A stretch of DNA of 64,000 nucleotides from JADZEM01 sp046328125 (GTDB lineage Bacteria > Chloroflexota > UBA6077 > JACCZL01), in NCBI GenBank assembly GCA_046328125.1, contig JAXLXF010000005.1, forward strand, positions 248,001 through 312,000. The letters are read 5' to 3'. Of this stretch, positions 48,756 through 57,213 are shown in pieces (within the stretch, counting starts at the first letter, position 1; the number at the start of each line of letters is the position of its first letter). The position numbers were made by a program, and so were the translations under genes. Under the pieces are notes generated by a model. It was given only the letters and a program-made list of their open reading frames with translations, did not search any database and was not told the origin of the DNA.

Positions 48756-51128
48756 ATGACCGACATCGGATTTCCGGCCGACAGCTACACGCCGCACGGC
48801 TATCTCGCCAACCCGTTCGCCGTCGCCCACTCCTGGACCGACGGCGAGGGCGGCTGCCTGCGTACCACTCGCCAACGGCTCGGACTGGGCTGGCAACTGC
48901 CGTGGGCGCTCCAGGCCCGGGCGAGCCTGGATCTAGTCGTCACGCTGGAGGGGCCGACCGGCCGCCTCGCCCGGCGCGTCGATTTCGCGCGGGTCGGGCT
49001 GGTCAGCCCCCACCACTCGGCACGCCTTCTGGTCTATCGCTGGGAGGCGTTCGGGCGGCGGTGGGAAGCGTCGTACACGCTCGTGGACCGCGACACATTG
49101 GGGCTGGACGTCTCCTGGCAGCCCCTCGGCGATAGCCCCGCTGACGGGTCCGCCGGTCGTCCGGCGCGGCCGGGCGCCGGGGCGCTGACGCTCGGGATCG
49201 GGCTGGTCGGCTGGCGGCGCGCTGACCCGAGAGTCGAGACCCAGGCTCGGCCCCAGGTGGTGATCCCGCAGGAGCAGTCCTCGTTCTACGACGACGTCTC
49301 GCAGGTGCAGGACGAGGACGCGCCGCCGGGTGCCGTCGATCTGGGCGAGCCGTACGGGCGCTGGGAGCTGCTGGTGGGTGACGGGGCCGAGCTGGTCGCG
49401 GTGCGGGTGGCGTACGAGTCTGACGGCGAGGAGGCGGGCGAGCCGGCCGGGGCTGAAGCAACGGCGATGTCCCCTGACGCGGACCCGCCGACAGCCGAGC
49501 TGACCGCCGCGTTCCAGGTCGGGACAGCTCGCGAGGGCACGGTGCACGCCCTGGTCCGGCGGGCCAGTGGCGAGTCGCGGGTGGCCGTGGACGAGCTGGT
49601 CGGCGCGGCCCTGGCGCGTGCCCGAGAGGATGACGAACGCTTCTGGCAAGGCGCGGCTCGCCTGTCGGGCGACTGGCCGGACTCCTGGCGGCGCGGCTGG
49701 GTCTACGACGTGGAGACGACGCGGATGTGCGTCTACCCGGCCGGCGGAATCTTCACGGACGTCTGGCCGGCCTGGATGGTCCAGTGGCCGCGCGCGGTGG
49801 TCGCCGAGGGCACGCTCGACATGGCGCGCCTGGCGTACGCCAGCCCGGACCTCGCGCAGCGGGCCACGCTGTCGCTGTTCCGTGACGCGAAGACGCCGAA
49901 CGTGCCGTGCGTCTTCCAGCACGGCGAGCCGAACATGGTGGCGAAGGACGGCAGCATCTGCGGCACCTCGCCGGCCTGGTGCGTGCCGTTCTACAACCTG
50001 GAGCGCCTGTTCGCGCAAACGCTGGACCGCGAGTGGCTGGCCGCGATCTATCCGTATCTGGCGGCGTACGTCGTGTGGTGGCTGGCCGAGCGGACCGACG
50101 CCGACGGCTGGACCGTCTACAAGTGCACCTGGGAGGCCGGCGAGGACGACACCCCGCGTCTGGACCCCGAGCGGCGGGGCGACAACGTCGTCTCGGCGTT
50201 CGTGCGCCCGGTCGAGCTCCAGGCGACGATGGCGCTCTCGGCGGGGGTGCTTGCGCGGTTCGCGGCGGTGCTGGGCCGGACCGAGGACGTCAAGCGGTGG
50301 AGTGCCGTCGAAGGCAGGTACCAGGAGAAGACCCGCGAGCTGTGGGATCCCGAAGAGGGCCGGTTTCGAGACTGGGATGCGCGGGCTGAGCGGTTCCTGG
50401 CACCGGCCGGCGAGGCGAACTACTGGGGCATCGACCCGTGCCGGTACTCGGCGCTGGCGTTCACCCCGCTGCTGGCTGGCCTCGGCGATGACGCGACGCG
50501 CGCCGGCCTGCGCCGCGAGCTCCAGCAGTACGACGGTCCGCCCTGGACGCTCTGGGCCTCGTGGAGCTACGTGGTGCTGGAGGCTGCTCCGTTGACGGGG
50601 GACGGGGACTTCGCGGGGCGGGTGGCGGCTGAGATCGTCGGGCGGGTGTACGACGAGCTGGACGCCCGCGAGCCGGGCGGCCCGACCCACCCGATTCCCG
50701 GCGTCTCGCGCGAATACTGGCCGCTCGATCTCTCGACCTGGGCCTCGTGCGAGGGGTACGGTTGGGGCGCCAACACGGCGTCGCTGCTGGTCCGGCAGGT
50801 GTTCGGCTTCGTGGAAGGGCCGTACGCAGATCCTGAGACGCCGCTGACGTTCGTGCTCCGGCCGAGCCTGCCCGAGACGCTGCTGGTCCCCGGCCGCGAG
50901 TATCGCCTGGAGAACGTCCCGTATCGCGGCGCCCGGCTGTCGCTGGGGTACCGCGTGGGCGCCGACGGGCAGTTGACGCTGTTGGTCTCGGCAGACGGTC
51001 CGACGCGCTGTCGGGTCACGGAGAAAGCACCTGGCGAGCAAGTCGCGGAGGTCGGCGCCAGCGAGCGGCACGAGATGGCCGGCCGGAACGGCGGCGAGTA
51101 CGTCGTGGAGCTTTGGCCCGCGCCCTGA
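48756..51128 (+). CDS. Six-hairpin glycosidase-like protein
   Basis: 790 residues. An N-terminal beta domain (about 1-230) is followed by a long alpha domain with the features of (alpha/alpha)6 barrels: GWVYDVETTRMCVYPAGGIF, NVPCVFQHGEPNMVAKDG, YLAAYVVWWLAERTDADGWT, VKRWSAVEGRYQEKTREL and NYWGIDPCRYSALAF, and a beta segment at the end. Such proteins include GH63/GH37/GH15-like hydrolases that act on alpha-linked glucans or trehalose. No catalytic acids were assigned with certainty. No signal peptide, so cytoplasmic. ATG 48756 was taken because the domain starts there. Confidence in the fold is moderate, in the substrate low. Confidence 0.55.
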   Translation: MTDIGFPADSYTPHGYLANPFAVAHSWTDGEGGCLRTTRQRLGLGWQLPWALQARASLDLVVTLEGPTGRLARRVDFARVGLVSPHHSARLLVYRWEAFGRRWEASYTLVDRDTLGLDVSWQPLGDSPADGSAGRPARPGAGALTLGIGLVGWRRADPRVETQARPQVVIPQEQSSFYDDVSQVQDEDAPPGAVDLGEPYGRWELLVGDGAELVAVRVAYESDGEEAGEPAGAEATAMSPDADPPTAELTAAFQVGTAREGTVHALVRRASGESRVAVDELVGAALARAREDDERFWQGAARLSGDWPDSWRRGWVYDVETTRMCVYPAGGIFTDVWPAWMVQWPRAVVAEGTLDMARLAYASPDLAQRATLSLFRDAKTPNVPCVFQHGEPNMVAKDGSICGTSPAWCVPFYNLERLFAQTLDREWLAAIYPYLAAYVVWWLAERTDADGWTVYKCTWEAGEDDTPRLDPERRGDNVVSAFVRPVELQATMALSAGVLARFAAVLGRTEDVKRWSAVEGRYQEKTRELWDPEEGRFRDWDARAERFLAPAGEANYWGIDPCRYSALAFTPLLAGLGDDATRAGLRRELQQYDGPPWTLWASWSYVVLEAAPLTGDGDFAGRVAAEIVGRVYDELDAREPGGPTHPIPGVSREYWPLDLSTWASCEGYGWGANTASLLVRQVFGFVEGPYADPETPLTFVLRPSLPETLLVPGREYRLENVPYRGARLSLGYRVGADGQLTLLVSADGPTRCRVTEKAPGEQVAEVGASERHEMAGRNGGEYVVELWPAP

Positions 51129-51153
51129 GGGTCTTCAGGCGCGGCGACGACAG

Positions 51154-52299
51154 TCAGCGTGGGCCGACGATGCTCTTGGCGCGCTGCACGAACGTCGTGT
51201 CTGCGAGTCGGGCCGGCTCCGGCTTCGGGTCGGGGAGGGCGTCAACCTCCCCGAGCAGCTCGACCACGCCGCGCACGCCGCCCTGGTCGATGTCGCCCTC
51301 GTGGGGAATCGCGTCGATCCGCTCGACATACTGCTCGTAGACCAGGGTCGCCTCGATCGTGTTCACCCCGAGCGAGCGTGCCATCTCGTCGATGGCGGCC
51401 TTCTTGTTCGCCGGGTTGGTGATCCAGCGCTCGGCCATGATGACGGCTCTGACGAAGCGCGTGACCAGCTCCTCGTTCTGGCGCGCCCACTCCGGCCGGA
51501 CCACGAGCCCTTCGGCCTGGAAGTCGCGCGCCACTTCGAGTCCCTCCAGAAGGACCGTGAACCCGGCGCCCTTGAGGCGGCCCGCGCGCGGCGGATCGAC
51601 CAGCGACGCGCCGACGGTGCCGTTGGCGACTGCGGCGCCGACCACGCCAGGGTCCGGAAAGGCGATCACCGGTATCTCGCCCTTGGGGAGCTTCTTCACT
51701 TCCAGGATGCGCTTGACGATGGCCGCCGACGCGCTCTTGGCGTCCAGGTGGCCGATCGGCTTTCCCTTGAGCGCGTTGAAGTCCGGGACGTCACGGGCGG
51801 CGACGAGCGTCAGGTTCGCCTTGTTGACGAGGCCGGCGATCATGATGAGCGCCTGGCCGTTCTTCGCGTTCTGGACCAGCCGGTCGGTCGCCAGCACCGC
51901 GACGTCGCGCTCTTTCTTGTCCACGTCCTCGGCGATGGCGGCTGAGCCCGGATCGGACTCCTTGCGGTCCAGCGTGATGTTCATGGCCGACATGAAGCCC
52001 TGGCGGTCGGCGACGTCCACGATCCAGCCGCCGAGCGACGACGACGTGCCGAGCTTGACGACGGACTTCGGGACGGCGGTTGGCGAGGGCGACGGGGACG
52101 GCGAGGGCGACGCGGTCGGCGGCTGTGGCGGCGCCGGCTGGCCGGGCTGGGCGCTGGTGGGGGCTGGCCCTCCTGGCGCGGTCGTGGCGACGCCGGCCGG
52201 CTGGCCGGCAGTTGGGGTAGGCGGTCTGAGCACCGGCACCATGTCGCAGCCGACGACGAGTAGCACCGACAGCATCAGCCAGCGAGTCAGCTTCAGCAC
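51154..52299 (-). CDS. ABC-type substrate-binding lipoprotein (NMT1/SsuA-like)
   Basis: 381 residues. A lipoprotein signal: LMLSVLLVVGCDM (lipobox VVGC), then a Pro/Ser-rich linker of about 60 residues (SPSPSPSPSPT), then a periplasmic-binding fold: KLGTSSSLGGWIVDVADRQG, LVAARDVPDFNALKGKPIGH, NGTVGASLVDPPRAGRL. This is the NMT1/THI5/SsuA group that binds sulfonates, nitrate or thiamine pyrimidine precursors. No permease or ATPase gene is adjacent. GTG 52299 has GGGGAG 6 bases upstream. With thiamine genes in the window a pyrimidine ligand is possible (inference). Confidence 0.8.
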   Translation of the reverse strand: MLKLTRWLMLSVLLVVGCDMVPVLRPPTPTAGQPAGVATTAPGGPAPTSAQPGQPAPPQPPTASPSPSPSPSPTAVPKSVVKLGTSSSLGGWIVDVADRQGFMSAMNITLDRKESDPGSAAIAEDVDKKERDVAVLATDRLVQNAKNGQALIMIAGLVNKANLTLVAARDVPDFNALKGKPIGHLDAKSASAAIVKRILEVKKLPKGEIPVIAFPDPGVVGAAVANGTVGASLVDPPRAGRLKGAGFTVLLEGLEVARDFQAEGLVVRPEWARQNEELVTRFVRAVIMAERWITNPANKKAAIDEMARSLGVNTIEATLVYEQYVERIDAIPHEGDIDQGGVRGVVELLGEVDALPDPKPEPARLADTTFVQRAKSIVGPR

Positions 52300-52455
52300 G
52301 ATCCACTCCCCGATGGGATGGGGCGCGCCGCCCGCGCCGCGAAGCAGGCTGGCCGGGCGGCGCCTCCGAGGGTAGCACGTCCCGGCGAACGGCAACCCGC
52401 ACGTGGGGCGTGAAACGGGCAGAGATCGCTGTTGTCACTTCTGCGATCGGCGCGA

Positions 52456-53124
52456 TCAGCGGCCGGCGCCCGTACCGAGCCGCTCCGGATCGTCCACGCC
52501 GATCAGCGCGTTCCAGAGCTGATAGTCGACGGCGTGCTTGGCGACGTACCGATGCTCGGGGCCGGCCTCCATATTGCCGAGCGCCTTGATCTCGCCCCGC
52601 GCCGGATCGTTCAGGTCGAGGTAGACGGCCCCTTGCTCCAGGCGCGTGCCGCGTGGCAGGACCGGCAGCTGCTTCAGGTCGGCGTCTGACAGGCCGTGCC
52701 ACGTCTGGTGAACGTCCTTCATGTCGTATGCAGACGGGCCGCGCTCGCCGGCTCGGTGGAGACCGTGGTTCTGGCCGGCTGTCGGATCGGGGTTGAGGTC
52801 CGCTCGGTAGCGCTCCGGGTGCTGGTCGCCTGGAAGCACCACGCGATCTGGCGTCCCGCGTACCTGCTCGTCCACCGGGCCGCGCTCGTCCGGCGACCGT
52901 CCCTGATCGCGGCGAGACGGTGGATCGGCGCGGTCCGATTTCCACTCGTTGCGGTCGGCTTGCGCCGGACGATTCGGATCGCGATGCTCGCGGGCGTCGC
53001 GTTCGTACGACTCCTGTTTCTTGGGCGAGCCTGTGGTGATCGTCTGGCTCCGGTCCGGGTGGTTGTGACCGTGTGACTTCGTCTGGTCGAACGCGTCGTT
53101 CTTGTGCTGTCCTTGCTTTGGCAT
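52456..53124 (-). CDS. Hydrophilic protein with disordered N-terminus
   Basis: 222 residues. The first 130 are very polar (His, Asp, Arg, Gln, Pro, Lys) with strings such as KSHGHNHPDRSQTI and NRPAQADRNEWKSDRADPP, certainly disordered. The last 90 form a compact domain with DLKQLPVLPRGTRLEQGAVY, a GxTRLxQGxVYxD-like pattern. No signal or span. I do not recognise a family. ATG 53124 has a modest AAGGGA site. Between the SBP gene and the LuxR regulator, all three genes on the minus strand with spacers above 100 bases. Confidence 0.5.
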   Translation of the reverse strand: MPKQGQHKNDAFDQTKSHGHNHPDRSQTITTGSPKKQESYERDAREHRDPNRPAQADRNEWKSDRADPPSRRDQGRSPDERGPVDEQVRGTPDRVVLPGDQHPERYRADLNPDPTAGQNHGLHRAGERGPSAYDMKDVHQTWHGLSDADLKQLPVLPRGTRLEQGAVYLDLNDPARGEIKALGNMEAGPEHRYVAKHAVDYQLWNALIGVDDPERLGTGAGR

Positions 53125-53261
53125 GGCGGGTCATCCCTTCGAGCCGCTGTCTTCTCCTCTGAGGATGGCGCGCAGAATCCATGCCCCCGGCGGGTGGAAC
53201 GCTGCCCGACGAGCAGCCGACAGGAGGTCTGCCGTCGCAATTCTCGACCGCTGGCAATGCG

Positions 53262-53903
53262 TCAGAGCGTCAGCAGGCCGCGCCGGGCGGCGAGGTGGAC
53301 GGCCTCGGTGCGGCTCTCGGCGCCCAGCTTGGCAAGGATCGCCGCGACGTGGAACTTGACGGTGTGGTCGCTGATGCTGAGGCGCTGGGAGATCGCCTTG
53401 TTGGTCAGGCCGATGGCGACGAGCGTCAGCACCTCGCGCTCGCGGGTCGTCAGGTCGTCCGGGTCGCCGCGGTCGGGCAGCGGCCCGGCGACGCGATTGC
53501 CCAGGGTCTGCTCGGAAAGCTCCGGGTCGAGCACGATCAGGCCGGCCGCGACCGCGTGGAGGGCCGCCACGATGCGCTCTCGTCCGGCGTCGCGTGGGAG
53601 AAACGCCCACGCGAATGACGGGCGGGACAGCGCCAGCGAGCCGGCCGCATCGGTCGGCCCGAGGACGACCAGTCCCGGCCCGAGTCCCTCCAGCATCGCC
53701 ACCGTGTTGTCTATCGACTCGGCGGACGCTGCATCCAGCAAGACCACGTCAGTATCGTCGTCGAGACTCGCCAGTGCCCGGCCGTTCAGGTCGGAAGCTT
53801 CGCCGACGACCTGAAGGCCAGGATCGGACGCCAGCAGCGCGGCGAGGCCGGCCCGGACCGTGGTCAGGGCCGAGAAGACGACGACCGCGACGGGATCACT
53901 CAT
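53262..53903 (-). CDS. LuxR/NarL-type regulator with degenerate receiver
   Basis: 213 residues. The C-terminal DNA-binding domain is intact: LTTREREVLTLVAIGLTNKA, then SDHTVKFHVAAILAKLGAES. The N-terminal receiver keeps Asp in VVLLDAASAES at the phospho-acceptor position, but the acidic pair expected after the first strand is Ser-Ala (VVVFSALTTV) and the conserved Lys is replaced (AFLPRDAG). Phosphorylation therefore is doubtful. ATG 53903 begins 10 bases after the TGA of the protease gene before it, so they are one operon. Confidence 0.83.
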   Translation of the reverse strand: MSDPVAVVVFSALTTVRAGLAALLASDPGLQVVGEASDLNGRALASLDDDTDVVLLDAASAESIDNTVAMLEGLGPGLVVLGPTDAAGSLALSRPSFAWAFLPRDAGRERIVAALHAVAAGLIVLDPELSEQTLGNRVAGPLPDRGDPDDLTTREREVLTLVAIGLTNKAISQRLSISDHTVKFHVAAILAKLGAESRTEAVHLAARRGLLTL

Positions 53904-53913
53904 CCGGCGTGGC

Positions 53914-54501
53914 TCAGGCGGCGGCTCGGGCCACGACCGCCCGCACCAGCCCCTCGGCGAGCCGGCTGGGGACGGCCAGGGCCAGGCCGCCGCCGATCAT
54001 GGCGTTGATGCCGATGACGAGGCCGTTGGCGTCCACCAGCGGGCCGCCCGAATTGCCCGGCCCGAGCGTCACGTCAGCCCGGATCAGTGGGCGCTCGAAG
54101 CCGTCTCCTTGCCCGGCGGTCGTGGCGATGATGCCGAGCGCCACGATGTGGCGCATCCCGAACGGATGCCCGATCGCGAGCGCCAGCTCGCCGGGCCGCG
54201 GCGGCGTGGTGCGCGGCGTCATAGCTCGCAAGCCGGACGCGTTGACGCCGACGACCGCCAGGTCGTTGCCGATGTCGCGGGCGATGACGTAACCCTGAAG
54301 CGACCGTCCATCTTGAAGATGGATCTCGGTCCGGTCTGACGGCACGACGTGGTGGTTGGTCACGATCAGCCCGTCAGACCGCCAGATCGTGCCGGCCCCG
54401 ACGCCGTTGCCGGATCGAATCTCGACCACGGACGGCGCGACTCGCTGCGCGAGATCGGCGACGGCGCGGTCGAGGCCAGAAAGCTGTTGCTGCGCACCCA
54501 T
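53914..54501 (-). CDS. Trypsin-like serine protease (HtrA-type, no PDZ, no signal)
   Basis: 195 residues. The catalytic triad is complete: His in TNHHVVPSD, Asp in RDIGNDLAVV and Ser in LGPGNSGGPLVDANG, as in HtrA/DegP-type S1C proteases. There is no signal peptide, no membrane span and no PDZ domain, so it appears cytoplasmic and lacks the usual substrate-binding module. ATG 54501 has GAGGAG 9 bases upstream. It follows the PDZ-bearing protease by 31 bases and precedes the LuxR gene by 10 bases. Confidence 0.82.
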   Translation of the reverse strand: MGAQQQLSGLDRAVADLAQRVAPSVVEIRSGNGVGAGTIWRSDGLIVTNHHVVPSDRTEIHLQDGRSLQGYVIARDIGNDLAVVGVNASGLRAMTPRTTPPRPGELALAIGHPFGMRHIVALGIIATTAGQGDGFERPLIRADVTLGPGNSGGPLVDANGLVIGINAMIGGGLALAVPSRLAEGLVRAVVARAAA

Positions 54502-54532
54502 GCCAGGCGCTCCTCTGAGAGATGAGAGCGGG

Positions 54533-55465
54533 TCAGGCCCGCTCGCCGACAGTCAGTGTGAGATCGCGTGGCTCGCCGCCGCGCAGGATTCGCAAGCTGA
54601 CCTGCTGCCCCACCCGGTCCGACCCGAGCAGGTCGCGTAGCTCGCCAGGCTCTCGGACCGGGTCGCCGCCGAACGAGACGATCACGTCGCCAAGCAGCAG
54701 GCCGGCCTGCTCGGCCGGGCCGCCAGCCTCGACGGTGACCACCAGCAGACCGGTCTCCTGGTCGGTCAGGCCGGCCCGCTGACGCAGAGCCTCCGGCAGT
54801 TGGACCGGCTGGCTCCCGATGCCCACGAACCCGCGCCGGACCCGGCCGTGCGCCCCGAGCGCCGCAGCCGTCCGCTCGACGGTTGCGAGAGGAATGATGA
54901 CGCCGCTGCCGCGCCCGCCGCGAAATCGAGAGGTCGCCAGGCCGAGTGCCTCGCCGCTGGCTGCGATCAGCGGCGCACCGGAGAAGCCCGGGTAGAAGGT
55001 GGCGTCGGTCGCAATCAGTCCTTCGAGGGTGCCGCCCCGACGGGTCCGAATCGGGCCGCTGATCGCGCTCACCGTGCCGAGACTGGCCATCAGCTCTGGT
55101 CCTGGCCGGGCCACGATCAGCGTCAGGCTGCCGACGCGCGCCGCCATGCCGCGCGCGATTGGCGTCAGGCCCTCCGCGTCGGCCTTCAGCAGTGCCAGGT
55201 CGCTGCTCGGGTCACGCCCGATCAGCCGTGCGCGGACGCTCCTGCCGTCCGGCAGTCCAACCTGGAGGGCGTCGTCACGCTCCAGGACGTGGTCCGCGGT
55301 GACGATCGAGCCGTCAGCGGACCAGACCATGCCGCTGGCCGACTGGCGATGGCGCCCGTCCACCCGCACGATGCTCCGGCCAGCTGACGCGACCGCGTCG
55401 GCCAGCGCGTCCGAGAACGCCGCGAGGGTGAAACTGCCGGGGGCGCCCGAGGTGTGCTCTGTCAT
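54533..55465 (-). CDS. HtrA-like serine protease with PDZ domain, no signal
   Basis: 310 residues. Trypsin-like domain (about 10-200) with His in SIVTADHVLERDD, Asp in DPSSDLALLKAD and Ser in FYPGFSGAPLIAASG; the GFSGAP form replaces the usual GNSGGP. A PDZ domain follows (about 215-305: VTVEAGGPAEQAGLLLGDVI). No signal peptide or span (the N-terminus is polar), so cytoplasmic. ATG 55465 has AGGAG upstream; the longer frame at 55516 lacks support. It heads an operon with a second such protease and a LuxR regulator. Divergent from the DUF421 gene. Confidence 0.82.
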   Translation of the reverse strand: MTEHTSGAPGSFTLAAFSDALADAVASAGRSIVRVDGRHRQSASGMVWSADGSIVTADHVLERDDALQVGLPDGRSVRARLIGRDPSSDLALLKADAEGLTPIARGMAARVGSLTLIVARPGPELMASLGTVSAISGPIRTRRGGTLEGLIATDATFYPGFSGAPLIAASGEALGLATSRFRGGRGSGVIIPLATVERTAAALGAHGRVRRGFVGIGSQPVQLPEALRQRAGLTDQETGLLVVTVEAGGPAEQAGLLLGDVIVSFGGDPVREPGELRDLLGSDRVGQQVSLRILRGGEPRDLTLTVGERA

Positions 55466-55693
55466 GTCCTCGTCTCCTTGGTGCGCGTCGTGGTGACGCG
55501 CACATCTTGAGGACACTGTATGGCGGCCAGCAGGATCCGCACATCAGCCGTTGGAGCGGCTTCGATCCTGGCCATTCGGCTAGGTCGAGAAGGCCATGCC
55601 GCGAGCGGCACGTCTCCTGCGATGGGGCGCCTTGACCGAACGTGCGCGCGGTGGCGAGCATGGGTTGGGGATCGTGCGGTGGAGCGGATCGCG

Positions 55694-56239
55694 GTGAATC
55701 AACTGGTGTCGCATCTGATCGGCGTCGATTGGGGGCAGCTCTTCAGTCTTGACACCCCGCTGCTCGAGATCGTCGCGCGAGGCTCCGTGGTCTACCTGAC
55801 CCTGTTCTTCTTGCTGAGGCTGGTGCTCAGACGGGAGGCCGCTGGGCTGGGGATCACCGATCTTCTGGTGATCGTCTTGATCGCGGACGCCGTTCAGAAC
55901 GCTATGGCTGGCGACTATCACTCGATCACCGATGGCCTGCTCCTCGGGAGCACGATCATCTTCTGGAGCTTCGCGCTTGACTGGCTCGCCTACCATTGGG
56001 CTCCGTTTGGACGGTTTACCCACCCACCGCCATTGCGGTTGGTCAAGGACGGCAAACTGCTCCGCGCGAACCTGCGCAAGGAGCTGCTCACCGAAGATGA
56101 CGTGATGGCCGAAGTGCGCCAGCAGGGGATCGAAGACTTGAGTGCCGTGGAGGCTGTCTTTCTAGAGTTCGACGGCCGGATGAGCATCGTCCAATGCGAC
56201 GGCGACTCCCGCCGGAAGCCGGAGCGCCGGGTCGCCTGA
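55694..56239 (+). CDS. DUF421 (YetF-like) membrane protein
   Basis: 181 residues. Three membrane spans (about 20-110), followed by a cytoplasmic domain. Family landmarks: VVYLTLFFLLRLVLRREAAG, LGITDLLVIVLIADAVQNAM, then a soluble part with LVKDGKLLRANLRKELLTED and AVFLEFDGRMSIV. DUF421/YetF proteins occur widely in bacteria; function is not settled, with links to spore or envelope functions in Bacillus. GTG 55694 has GGAG upstream. Convergent with thiS, 10 bases apart. Confidence 0.85.
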   Translation: MNQLVSHLIGVDWGQLFSLDTPLLEIVARGSVVYLTLFFLLRLVLRREAAGLGITDLLVIVLIADAVQNAMAGDYHSITDGLLLGSTIIFWSFALDWLAYHWAPFGRFTHPPPLRLVKDGKLLRANLRKELLTEDDVMAEVRQQGIEDLSAVEAVFLEFDGRMSIVQCDGDSRRKPERRVA

Positions 56240-56249
56240 CGGCTCGCGG

Positions 56250-56453
56250 TCAGCCGCCGCCGACCATCCGCACGATCTCCAGCTGGTCGCCCTCGGCGAT
56301 GGGCGTCTCGGCGAAGCGGGTCCGCTTCACGATGTCGCCGTTGCGCTCGACGGCCACGATGCGTGGATCGACGCCGATCTGCTCCAGCAGCGCGAGGAGC
56401 GACGCCGGCTGCTCGACGTCTCGTGGCTTGCCATTGACGGTCAGGTGGATCAT
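56250..56453 (-). CDS. thiS: Sulfur carrier protein ThiS
   Basis: 67 residues, a ubiquitin-like fold that ends in Gly-Gly (VRMVGGG). The C-terminal glycine is activated and loaded with sulfur, then used by ThiG for thiazole formation. IHLTVNGKPRDVEQPASLLA and IVAVERNGDIVKRTRFAETP are standard. ATG 56453. It lies 94 bases after the ThiE/TenI gene, with a hairpin in the gap, so it may be transcribed separately or at a lower level. Confidence 0.9.
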   Translation of the reverse strand: MIHLTVNGKPRDVEQPASLLALLEQIGVDPRIVAVERNGDIVKRTRFAETPIAEGDQLEIVRMVGGG

Positions 56454-56520
56454 CAGCTCTCTGTCCTGAATCTCTGAGCGCGGCCCGGAGCGCCGGTGGA
56501 ATGGCTCCCTGGCGCGACAA

Positions 56521-56539
56521 CGCGGCCAGGATGGCCGCG
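56521..56539. terminator. Hairpin between the thiE/tenI-like gene and thiS
   Basis: CGCGGCC and GGCCGCG pair in a 7-base stem with a 5-base loop, 8 bases past the ThiE/TenI stop. A short terminator or partial attenuator; only TTG follows. Confidence 0.4.
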
Positions 56540-56547
56540 CTTCCGTG

Positions 56548-57213
56548 CTAGTGGCGTTTGTGGAGCGGCGCGGTCGGCCAGGCGTCCTGGACGGCTGCCA
56601 CCAGCCGCCTGGCCGCGTCGCGCGGGTCGGGCGCCATCGTGATGGTGGAGATGGCCGCCACGCCGCTGGCGCCGGCCGCGATGACCTGGGTTGCGTTGGC
56701 CGGGGTGATCCCGCCGATCCCGATCAGCGGCGCCGTACAGATCGCGGCGACCTTCCGCATCAGGCTCGGGCCGGCCGGCGCCTGGCCGGGGTGCGACCGT
56801 GAGGCGAACATGGTGCCGACCACCAGCAGGTCGGCGCCGTCCTGGATCGCCTGCGCGGCGTGGGCGACGTCGTGGACTGAGCGGCCGATCACCAGATCCG
56901 GTGCGAGCTTGCGCGCGACCTCCGTTGGGAGCGACGTTCCGCCCAGCTCGACGCCGTGGGCGCCGGCCGCCAGCGCCACGTCTACGCGGTCGTTGACCAG
57001 TAGCAGCGCCTGCGTCCCGACGATCTGGCGCAGCCGCAACGAGAGCCCGTACAGGTCGCCGGCCGAGAGGTCCTTCTCTCGCAGTTGGACGACGTTGACG
57101 CCGCCTTCGACCGCTGCTTCCACAACGTCTTCGAGGCGGCGCTCGCCGCAGGCCGTCCGATCGGTCACCAGCATCACGATCGGGAGAGGAAGGACCGGCC
57201 GCGCAGTTGTCAC
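56548..57213 (-). CDS. ThiE/TenI-family protein in the thiG operon
   Basis: 221 residues, TIM barrel of the ThiE/TenI superfamily. It has VVQLREKDLSAGDL, LLVNDRVDVALAAGAHGVEL, then VVGTMFASRSHPGQAPAGP and LIGIGGITPANATQVI. The TK pair that binds the HMP diphosphate in true ThiE (compare TPTKPDAEP in the copy at 47513) is missing here; the segment is ASRSHPGQAP instead, and GVELGGTSLP replaces HVGQDD. This may be a TenI thiazole tautomerase or a divergent ThiE. GTG 57213 overlaps the thiG stop by 4 bases (GTGA). Confidence 0.78.
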   Translation of the reverse strand: MTTARPVLPLPIVMLVTDRTACGERRLEDVVEAAVEGGVNVVQLREKDLSAGDLYGLSLRLRQIVGTQALLLVNDRVDVALAAGAHGVELGGTSLPTEVARKLAPDLVIGRSVHDVAHAAQAIQDGADLLVVGTMFASRSHPGQAPAGPSLMRKVAAICTAPLIGIGGITPANATQVIAAGASGVAAISTITMAPDPRDAARRLVAAVQDAWPTAPLHKRH

